Below are positions 1 to 4,699 of a stretch of DNA of 8,092 bases, piece by piece. Each line of letters opens with the position of its first letter. Position 1 is the stretch's first letter. The translations under genes and the position numbers were made by a program. The notes beneath the pieces were generated by a model. That model saw only the letters and a list, made by a program, of their open reading frames with translations, was not told the DNA's origin and did not search any database. This DNA comes from Streptomyces katrae (GTDB taxonomy: Bacteria > Actinomycetota > Actinomycetes > Streptomycetales > Streptomycetaceae), in contig NZ_JZWV01000091.1 of the NCBI RefSeq assembly GCF_000966975.1, positions 1-8,092 on the forward strand. The letters are read 5' to 3'.

Positions 1-1
1 G

Positions 2-214
2 CGCGAGCTCGACCGGCTGCAGGCAGCCGTCACCGGGGCGAAGGAGGCGTTCGCGGAAGCCGCGGGGCGCATCGCCGTCGAGCTCGGCCGGGGCGGGAAC
101 TCCGCCGTCGCCCGGCACTTGGACGTCACCCCCCAGCACGTCTCCAACCTCGCTCTCGCCTTCAAGAACAAGCGGGCCGACCGGGCGGTGGCGGACAAAG
201 GGGCAGCGGCATGA
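2..214 (+). CDS. Helix-turn-helix DNA-binding protein, C-terminal part (5' end outside window)
   Basis: The open frame enters from the left edge, starting at base 2, and runs 70 residues to a TGA at 212-214. It begins with an amphipathic, probably coiled helix (ELDRLQAAVTGAKEAFAEAA). A helix-turn-helix-like stretch follows, with NSAVARHLDVTPQHVSNL as the likely second and recognition helices, and then a basic tail (FKNKRADRA). This resembles small streptomycete proteins with a sigma-factor-like or Xre-like HTH, but the missing N-terminus prevents a family assignment. Its stop overlaps the start of the next gene (ATGA, 211-214), so the two are probably translationally coupled and belong to one operon. 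A role as autoregulator of that operon is inference. Confidence 0.7.
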   Translation, partial: RELDRLQAAVTGAKEAFAEAAGRIAVELGRGGNSAVARHLDVTPQHVSNLALAFKNKRADRAVADKGAAA

Positions 215-552
215 CGACCGCGCCCCGGCCCTCCGGCATCCCGCCCATGCCCGAGCGGAACCCCAAGGCGCTGCGCGCCGCGATCGCCGAGCACACGCCG
301 GCGCTCCTGCCCGACTTCGACGCCCACTGGAAGTGGGCCATCGCGGACACCTACGACCTCGCCCCCGTCCCTGCGTTCATGGCCCAGTGGTGGACGGAGT
401 TCGCACTGGCCCGCGACCCTCGACTGGCCCGGACGGTGCACGACCTGGAGGCTCGCGCGGCCGACGCTGCGACCGCTACCGAAGCGAAGCAACTGCTGAC
501 ACAGGCAGCGCACCTCCGCCGCGAGGCAGGCAAGGCGGAGCCCGGGCGGTGA
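211..552 (+). CDS. DUF6247-like small protein
   Basis: A 113-residue soluble protein starting at an ATG inside the upstream stop codon. The N-terminus is Pro-rich (RPSGIPPMPERNPKALRAAI). A predominantly helical body follows, with a Trp-rich central stretch (HWKWAIADTYDLAPVPAFMAQWWTEFALARDP) and a charged C-terminal helix (residues about 75-108). The PMPERNPKALRAAI opening followed by the aromatic AFMAQWW segment recalls actinobacterial proteins annotated DUF6247; I recognise this from memory only, so the family label is moderate. Its function is unknown. Sitting between an HTH gene and a very short gene with a toxin-like sequence, all with 4-bp overlaps, it could be an antitoxin or other small partner. 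No signal peptide or membrane segment is visible. Confidence 0.75.
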   Translation: MTTAPRPSGIPPMPERNPKALRAAIAEHTPALLPDFDAHWKWAIADTYDLAPVPAFMAQWWTEFALARDPRLARTVHDLEARAADAATATEAKQLLTQAAHLRREAGKAEPGR

Positions 553-698
553 GCAGTGCCTTCATGGGACCGCCCTGGCAGATGGACTGGGTCGACACGG
601 CCCGGGCCACCCGGGACTCGCTACCCCGGCAGGTCCGCGAACTGATCGACGCCGCTGCCGACCCGCAGATCATCATCGAAGAGGTGTTCTGGCAGTAA
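549..698 (+). CDS. 49-residue protein, possible short or decayed RelE/ParE-like toxin
   Basis: The GTG start at 549 overlaps the upstream TGA (GTGA, 549-552), and the frame ends at TAA 696-698. The product is 49 residues. The core, WVDTARATRDSLPRQVRELIDAAADP, resembles the first strand and helices of RelE/ParE-type toxins, in which an aromatic residue and 'ARxxRDxLPxxVR' precede a helix. Those toxins usually run 80-100 residues with a beta-sheet C-terminus; here the protein stops after IIIEEVFWQ. It may be a truncated remnant or simply an unrelated small protein. The start is supported only by the overlap arrangement; an internal ATG at 564 would shorten it by five residues. Coding status is likely because the tight overlaps match the two genes before it. 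Confidence 0.5.
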   Translation: MSSAFMGPPWQMDWVDTARATRDSLPRQVRELIDAAADPQIIIEEVFWQ

Positions 699-710
699 CC
701 GCGCACGGGG

Positions 711-745
711 AAGCGGCTGCGACCGGAAATACGAGGGGCCGCTTT
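711..745 (+). terminator. Weak hairpin after the three-gene operon
   Basis: AAGCGGC (711-717) pairs with GCCGCTT (738-744), with a 20-base loop and TTT at the end of the right arm. It lies 12 bases after the TAA of the 49-residue gene. The large loop and short T-run make it a weak candidate only. Confidence 0.22.
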
Positions 746-768
746 CGAATGCGGAAATTGCCGAGGCA

Positions 769-798
769 TGGACAGGGGGCCGTCGGAGCGTATTTAAT
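769..798 (+). promoter_or_regulatory. Candidate sigma70/HrdB-type promoter of the NTF2-like gene
   Basis: TGGACA (769-774, 5 of 6 to TTGACA) and TTTAAT (793-798, 5 of 6 to TATAAT) are separated by 18 bases. The -10 sits in one of the few AT-rich stretches of the window (TATTTAATTT, 791-800). Transcription would begin near 805, giving a leader of about 75 bases before the ATG at 881. No experimental support is available. Confidence 0.45.
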
Positions 799-880
799 TT
801 CCCTTGCGACCCGGCCGGTCCAGCCGACGGTCAGCCGTCCCTTTTCAGAGCAGCGAAACCTGAGCCGTGAGGAGTCCCGG

Positions 881-1237
881 ATGTCGGACGAGCAGACGCG
901 CAAGGTTGTCGAACAGTTCAATCAGGCATTTCGGCTGCACGACCCCGGCCTGCTGAAGGACATCCTCGCCGAGGACTGCCGGCTGGAGAACTCCGGGCCC
1001 GCGCCGGACGGGAGCAGGCACTCCGGGTATGACGAGTGCCTGCGGTTCTGGAGCTCGATCGCCGGCAACGAGAACATGGCCTTCGAGGTGGAGGACGTCT
1101 GGACGGCAGGAGAGCGGGCCGTGTGCCGCTGGACGTTGCGGTGGGGCAGCGGGCCGGAGGACTTCGTGCGCGGGGTGAACGTGCACCGGCTGGAAGGCGG
1201 GCTGCTCGCGGAGAGCTTCGGGTACGTAAAGGGCTGA
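881..1237 (+). CDS. NTF2-like / SnoaL-like family protein
   Basis: A 118-residue protein. The open frame extends further upstream, but the ATG at 881 is preferred because GAGGAG (869-874) lies six bases before it and the family's first helix starts here. The sequence follows the NTF2-like alpha+beta cone fold: an opening helix (RKVVEQFNQAFRLHDPGLLKDILAEDCRLE), an 'SGYDECLRFWSSI' helix, then strands MAFEVEDVWTAGERAVCRWTLRW, DFVRGVNVHRLEGGLLAESFGYVK. The shape is that of ketosteroid isomerase/SnoaL relatives, which bind small hydrophobic ligands and may act as isomerases, cyclases or hydrolases. The SnoaL-type catalytic residues are not clear here, so no reaction is assigned. It stands alone, between its own candidate promoter and a strong terminator, and converges on the minus-strand operon. 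Confidence 0.85.
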   Translation: MSDEQTRKVVEQFNQAFRLHDPGLLKDILAEDCRLENSGPAPDGSRHSGYDECLRFWSSIAGNENMAFEVEDVWTAGERAVCRWTLRWGSGPEDFVRGVNVHRLEGGLLAESFGYVKG

Positions 1238-1248
1238 CGGGAATGAGG

Positions 1249-1287
1249 AGAAGGGGCCCGGACTTTCCAAGTCCGGGCCCCTTCTTC
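1249..1287 (+). terminator. Strong hairpin terminator after the NTF2-like gene
   Basis: A perfect 16-bp stem (1250-1265 with 1269-1284) closes a 3-base loop. It starts 13 bases after the TGA and can extend by one A-T pair (1249/1285). The stem is rich in G+C (core GGGGCCCGGACTT) and the right arm ends in CTTCTTC rather than a pure T-run, which is common for streptomycete terminators. Because the structure is symmetrical it could also act on transcripts from the convergent minus-strand operon. Confidence 0.85.
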
Positions 1288-1303
1288 ATGCCGACGAAGG
1301 CGG

Positions 1304-1333
1304 GGGAACAGGGAAATTACATTCCCTGTTCCC
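1304..1333. terminator. Second hairpin between convergent genes, probable terminator of the minus-strand operon
   Basis: GGGAACAGGGAA (1304-1315) and TTCCCTGTTCCC (1322-1333) are perfect 12-bp inverted arms around a 6-base loop (ATTACA). Outer CGACG (1292-1296) and CGTCG (1333-1337 or 1336-1340) could extend it beyond a bulge. It lies about 60 bases past the stop of the saccharopine dehydrogenase-like gene on the minus strand, in the right place to end that transcript. Confidence 0.65.
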
Positions 1334-1358
1334 GTCGTCGCAGATTCGGGAAAACGGC

Positions 1359-1388
1359 GAATCGTAATCTGAATCGGAATCTGAATCA
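1359..1388. repeat. Hexamer tandem repeat, consensus GAATCN
   Basis: Five consecutive 6-base units (GAATCG, TAATCT, GAATCG, GAATCT, GAATCA) lie just beyond the 3' end of the saccharopine dehydrogenase-like gene. The tract is clearly more AT-rich than its surroundings and non-coding. Inverted copies of the unit (GATTCG, 1343-1348) allow alternative small hairpins with it. Confidence 0.75.
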
Positions 1389-1395
1389 GACGGTC

Positions 1396-2310
1396 TCAGA
1401 TCGAAAAGGGTGCCGCCTCCTGGGATTCGACGGCCGTCCGGAAACTGTGCAGGGCGCGGGCCCACACGCCGTCCCACTCGGCCAGGCGCAGCAGGTGCGG
1501 GGCGAGTTCGGCGGAGAAGGCCGTGGCGGCCTCGACGGGGAGGAGGGAGGGGAGGTTGTCGATGGCGATCAGGTCGAGGGGGCGGTCACCGTCGCGCAGG
1601 GTGCGGACGGGTGCGTCCCAGGTCGTGGTCTCGTCGTAGACGGGCAGCACGTTGCAGTCGGAGGTGACGTCACAGGTGACGTCAGAGACCAGGGAGAGGC
1701 GGCGGGCGGGCTCGTCCAGGTCGGCCTTGGTCAGGAACGGCGGGACGGGGGTGGTGGTCAGGACGGTGTTGACCAGGAGGTCGTGGGCGAGGAGGGCGTC
1801 GAGGGCGGGGCGGTCGGTGGGGACCAGCGGGGCGGTGAGGGCACCGCGGTGGTGCAGGACGGCGAGGGCGGCGCCGACATAGCCGGCCCAGTAGCCGAAG
1901 GCGGCGACGCGGCGGCCCGCTTCGTCGGTCAGGTACTCCATGTCGAGCAGGGCGCCACCGCCGGCGGTGAACCGGGCGAGCAGTTCGCGGGCCCCGGCCT
2001 GGCCCTTGTAGGCGTGGCCGAAGTAGATGTGCCGGTGGCGCAGGGCGGGAGCACCGGGCCCGGCGGGGAGTTCCTTGAGGCCGAGTACGTACGCCTCGTC
2101 GGGGGCCTGCTCGTGCCAGGAGCCGGTGGGGGCGGTGGCGCAGCCGGCGGCCGTGTAGTCGGCGAGGGGGAAGGCGCGCTGCGCCGACTCCTCGACGGTG
2201 ATGCGGACCCCGGCCTCGACGAGGCGGGCGGCGTCCTGCGGGGTGAGGGGGGCGCGGCGTTCGGTGGGGCGGGCCTCGTGCCGCATCCAGAGGTGAGTGC
2301 TGTCCGGCAT
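1396..2310 (-). CDS. Saccharopine dehydrogenase (Lys1-type) homologue lacking the NAD-binding loop
   Basis: The 304-residue product matches the NAD-dependent, lysine-forming saccharopine dehydrogenase family (yeast Lys1, about 373 residues) along both ends. N-terminal lobe: LWMRHEARPTERRAPLTP, then GLKELP (Lys79), FGHAYKGQAG (His99) and GRRVAAFGYWAGYVGAALA. Lys79 and His99 align with the catalytic Lys77 and His96 of Lys1. C-terminal part: NTVLTTTPVPPFLTKADL, DVTCDVTSDCNVLPVYD and AIDNLPSLLPVEA. Between residues about 165 and 177 the family's Rossmann segment, with its GALGRxGxGA-type loop, is absent, and PLVPTDRPALDALLAHDLLVN joins the flanks directly. Family members normally carry about 50-70 more residues there. 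Normal NAD-linked chemistry therefore seems unlikely. The start is ATG 2310 with a weak AGGA ahead. It is probably the last gene of the PEP mutase-like/P450 operon, 116 bases after the P450. Confidence 0.85.
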   Translation of the reverse strand: MPDSTHLWMRHEARPTERRAPLTPQDAARLVEAGVRITVEESAQRAFPLADYTAAGCATAPTGSWHEQAPDEAYVLGLKELPAGPGAPALRHRHIYFGHAYKGQAGARELLARFTAGGGALLDMEYLTDEAGRRVAAFGYWAGYVGAALAVLHHRGALTAPLVPTDRPALDALLAHDLLVNTVLTTTPVPPFLTKADLDEPARRLSLVSDVTCDVTSDCNVLPVYDETTTWDAPVRTLRDGDRPLDLIAIDNLPSLLPVEAATAFSAELAPHLLRLAEWDGVWARALHSFRTAVESQEAAPFSI

Positions 2311-2338
2311 GTCGGTTCGTGTCCTGTCTGGAGACTCG

Positions 2339-2353
2339 GGGGTCGGTGACCCC
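2339..2353 (-). other. Small inverted repeat in the P450/dehydrogenase spacer
   Basis: GGGGTC (2339-2344) and GACCCC (2348-2353) form 6-bp arms around a 3-base loop. It lies in the leader of the saccharopine dehydrogenase-like gene. It has no T-run, so it would be a pause or mRNA-stability element rather than a full terminator, if it matters at all. Confidence 0.3.
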
Positions 2354-2359
2354 TGGCCC

Positions 2360-2389
2360 GGTCGCGGTCGCGGTGACGGTGACGGTGGC
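2360..2389. repeat. Degenerate hexamer tandem repeat, GGTSRC
   Basis: Five consecutive units (GGTCGC, GGTCGC, GGTGAC, GGTGAC, GGTGGC) occupy the spacer between the P450 stop and the dehydrogenase-like start. No gene is apparent in this spacer. Confidence 0.6.
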
Positions 2390-2426
2390 GGCGGCCGCGC
2401 CCTGGACGTTCTCGCGCCGCGGTCCC

Positions 2427-3647
2427 TCAGAGGAGCGGGATCCGGGCGTTCGCCAGAGGGCGGTAGGCGGGGGTCGCTGTGGTGCTCCAGCCTGCCCTGC
2501 GGAGCTCGGTCACGACGGCGGTGGCGAGGACCGTGGCCAGCTCCCCGCCCGGGCAGAGGTGGGCTCCTGCACCGAAGGTGAACACGAGCGGATTCACCCG
2601 TTCGGTGGATAGCACGTGGGGGTCTGGGTTGACGGCGGGGTCGCGGTTGGCGCCGGCGAGGAGGACGAGCAGCTGCTGCCCGGGCTCCACGGTGGAGCCG
2701 GCGTGGGTGAACGGTTCGGCGGCGAAGCGGCGGGTGTTCTGGACGGGTGCGTCGTACCGGACCACCTCGCGCACGAGCGCCCCGGTGTCGGGGGTGCCGG
2801 CGCCCCGGGCGAGGGCGACGAGGGTGTTGCCGATGAGGCCGGCGGTGGCGTCGTAGGTCTGGGAGAGGAACCCGATGGCGTTCGACAGCAGGGGCCCGGG
2901 GTGCGCCCAGCCGCTCCGCTCGGCGGCGGCGACGAGCTCCCGCAGCAGGCCGTTCGCCCGGCCGGCGCGGTACGGGGACCGGGGGGCGGCACCGGCGGCG
3001 GGCGTCGCGTGCGGCAGCGGGGCCGGAGGGGCGGAGGTCAGGGGCGGGGCCAGGAGCTCGCGCAGGCGGGTCGCCGCCCGGGCCGCCGCCCGGTGGTCGG
3101 CCGGGGTGGCCGTGGCCGGGATGCAGCGGACGAAGTCGGCGATCGCGCGGGCCGCCTCACGGTCGGCGCCGTCCGTGAGGCCGGACAGGGCGGCCACCAC
3201 CCGGGCCGGGACTCCGAACATCAGCTCCTCGTACGGGACTTCACCGCCCTCCGCCAGCACCTCGCGGGTGAAGCGGGCGGCCAGCTCACCGGCGTGCCCG
3301 AGGTCGGCGCGGGCCAGGGCCTCGGCCACGACCCCCTTGAGCCGGACCGCCGCCGCGCCGTCCGTCATCCGTACGAGCTCGCCGAAGACCTCCCCGGCCG
3401 CCGTACCGGCGACCCCGGCCGGCACCGGCTCCGCCACGGGCCGCACCCTCAGCGCACCGCTGCCCAGCACCGCGCGCACCGCCGCCGCGTCGGCGGCGAC
3501 CCACGCCCCGAGCGCCTCGTCGAAGGCGAAGGGCCGCTCGGCCACCAGGCGCGCGTAGTAGGGGTAGGGGTCCGCGAGGCGGACCGCCTCGACGGGGGTG
3601 ACGGGCTCGACGGTGCTCGTGGTGGTGGTGCTGGTGGTGCTGCTCAC
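2427..3647 (-). CDS. Cytochrome P450 with atypical I-helix
   Basis: A 406-residue bacterial class-I P450, a haem-thiolate monooxygenase needing an external ferredoxin; no ferredoxin gene lies in the window. The haem loop is FTFGAGAHLCPGG with Cys365 as ligand, and the K-helix ExxR is Glu294-Val-Val-Arg297. The I-helix reads FLSQTYDATAGLIGN (260-274): Asp266 is kept, but the usual following Thr is Ala267 and the preceding Ala-Gly is Gln-Thr. The C-helix reads TDGAAAVRLKGVV (95-107), without the usual His and with Lys for the second Arg. The N-terminus is a Ser/Thr run (SSTTSTTTTST) and residues 200-225 are a Pro/Ala linker. GTG 3647 is chosen as start because GAGGAG (3659-3654) precedes it and it overlaps the upstream TGA by 4 bp, implying translational coupling. 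A longer in-frame extension upstream is only open frame. Substrate unknown. Confidence 0.92.
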   Translation of the reverse strand: MSSTTSTTTTSTVEPVTPVEAVRLADPYPYYARLVAERPFAFDEALGAWVAADAAAVRAVLGSGALRVRPVAEPVPAGVAGTAAGEVFGELVRMTDGAAAVRLKGVVAEALARADLGHAGELAARFTREVLAEGGEVPYEELMFGVPARVVAALSGLTDGADREAARAIADFVRCIPATATPADHRAAARAATRLRELLAPPLTSAPPAPLPHATPAAGAAPRSPYRAGRANGLLRELVAAAERSGWAHPGPLLSNAIGFLSQTYDATAGLIGNTLVALARGAGTPDTGALVREVVRYDAPVQNTRRFAAEPFTHAGSTVEPGQQLLVLLAGANRDPAVNPDPHVLSTERVNPLVFTFGAGAHLCPGGELATVLATAVVTELRRAGWSTTATPAYRPLANARIPLL

Positions 3648-4537
3648 TGCTGACTCCTCGTGGAACGGTCGAGCGAGTGCGGCGAGTCGTGTTCGAGGAG
3701 GGCGTTGGCCTCGGCGTACGGAAGGGCGTCCGCGCCGAAGCCGAAGGTGCCGGACTCGGTGATCTCGCGGGCGGCGCGGGTGAGGGCGCCGAGCGCGGCA
3801 CGGGACAGGGCGGAGCCGGTGCTGATGCGGCGGACGCCGAGGGCGCCGAGTTCGGCGACGGAGAGCTTCAGGGCGCCGGTCATCAGTACGTTGACGGGCC
3901 GGGACACTGCGGCGCAGACGGCGCGGATCGCCTCGGCGTCGGGCAGGGCCGGCGCGTAGAGCACGTCGGCGCCGGCGGCCTCGTACGCCTGGAGGCGGCG
4001 GATGGTGTCCGCCAGGTCGGGGCGGCCCAGGAAGAAGTTCTCGGCGCGGGCGGTGACCGTGAAGGGGAAGCCGAGCCCCTTCGCCGCCTCCACGGCGGCG
4101 GCGACGCGCTCGACTGCCTCGTCGACGGGCCGCAGCGGGTCCTCGTCGCGGCCGGTGGCGTCCTCGATGGAGCCGCCGGCCAGGCCGGCCTCCGCGGCGA
4201 GGCGGATGGTCTCGGCGACGTCCTCGGGGCGCTCGCCGAAACCGCTCTCCAGGTCGGCGGTGACGGGCAGTCCGGTCGCGTCCACGATGGCGGCGGCGTT
4301 GGCGAGGAGTTCCGCACGGGTGAGCCGGTTGGCCCCGTCGGGGCGGCCGAGACTGTGGGCGAGGCCCGCGCCGGTGGTGGCGAGGGCGGCGAAGCCGAAG
4401 GAGGCCAGGATGCGCGCGGTGCCGGCGTCCCAGGGGTTGGGGACGACGAAGGGGCCGGGGCCGTGGTGCAGCTCCCGGAAGGCTTCGCCGCGCCGGATCC
4501 GGGCGGCGGGGTCGGTGCTGGGGCGGGTGTCGTTCAT
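3644..4537 (-). CDS. Isocitrate lyase / PEP mutase superfamily enzyme
   Basis: A 297-residue protein of the usual length for this TIM-barrel superfamily, which includes PEP mutase, phosphonopyruvate hydrolase, 2-methylisocitrate lyase and oxaloacetate decarboxylase. Visible motifs: PNPWDAGTARIL (33-44), TADLESGFG (93-101, Asp95 and Glu97 at the Mg site), GGSIEDATGR (121-130, Glu125/Asp126), TARAENFFLGR (162-172), and YAPALPD, NVLMTG and RISTGSALSRAA in the later strands. The lyase signature K-[KR]-C-G-H with its catalytic Cys is absent; EDATGRDED occupies that loop. Isocitrate lyase activity is therefore unlikely. The PEP mutase hallmark EDKxxPKxNS is also absent. The likely substrate is an alpha-keto acid or carboxylate, with the reaction unknown. 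It is the first gene of the operon and overlaps the P450 by 4 bp. ATG 4537 has GAGAAGG about 10 bases before it. Confidence 0.88.
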   Translation of the reverse strand: MNDTRPSTDPAARIRRGEAFRELHHGPGPFVVPNPWDAGTARILASFGFAALATTGAGLAHSLGRPDGANRLTRAELLANAAAIVDATGLPVTADLESGFGERPEDVAETIRLAAEAGLAGGSIEDATGRDEDPLRPVDEAVERVAAAVEAAKGLGFPFTVTARAENFFLGRPDLADTIRRLQAYEAAGADVLYAPALPDAEAIRAVCAAVSRPVNVLMTGALKLSVAELGALGVRRISTGSALSRAALGALTRAAREITESGTFGFGADALPYAEANALLEHDSPHSLDRSTRSQQ

Positions 4538-4561
4538 GACGCCTGGACCTTCTCGGTGTTC

Positions 4562-4629
4562 GTTCCTGCGGTGGAACCAAATCTTCCCCGCCCGCCCCGG
4601 AGGAACCAGACCTACGATGGCTCCGGTTC
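4562..4629. promoter_or_regulatory. Divergent control region with repeated GGAACC half-sites
   Basis: The spacer 4538-4699 separates the PEP mutase-like start from the regulator start. It contains GTTCC (4562-4566) facing GGAAC (4573-4577) across 6 bases, a second GGAACC at 4602-4607, and an opposing GGTTC at 4625-4629. The two GGAACC copies sit in similar 12-mers (GGAACCAAATCT and GGAACCAGACCT, 10 of 12 identical). A possible -10, TACGAT (4613-4618, plus strand), lies between the last two half-sites, although no good -35 is present. A binding site for the adjacent regulator is the simplest reading. Confidence 0.4.
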
Positions 4630-4699
4630 ACGCATTGCGGAAACCCACGGGGTCTCAACTGCGGCGAACAGCTCCATACCGGACAGACGGGGGCGGGTA

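Noticed and set aside
749..880. Longer start for the NTF2-like protein at 749
   Set aside because: The added residues do not resemble the family and would cover the candidate promoter; ATG 881 has a GAGGAG ribosome site.
1286..1477. Minus-strand 63-residue frame with an Asp-Ser repeat (SDSDSDSDYD)
   Set aside because: The repeat is just the translated GAATCN hexamer array, the frame overlaps the dehydrogenase-like gene's end, and there is no convincing ribosome site.
1662..1684. Two 11-bp direct copies of AGGTGACGTCA, each containing the palindrome TGACGTCA
   Set aside because: They lie inside the dehydrogenase-like gene and encode its repeated Asp-Val-Thr motif (DVTCDVTS), so coding constraint explains them better than a binding site.
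1036..2349. Long plus-strand open frame of 437 codons over the dehydrogenase-like gene
   Set aside because: The translation is Gly/Val-rich low complexity without domains, the usual antisense shadow of a high-GC gene; the minus-strand product has clear family motifs.
3608..3647. GGTGGTGCT-like repeats at the P450 start
   Set aside because: They encode the Ser/Thr run SSTTSTTTTST at the N-terminus; simple coding low complexity, not a separate element.
4653..4658. Minus-strand TTGAGA as a -35 for the PEP mutase-like operon
   Set aside because: No sequence resembling a -10 occurs at a usable distance downstream of it.
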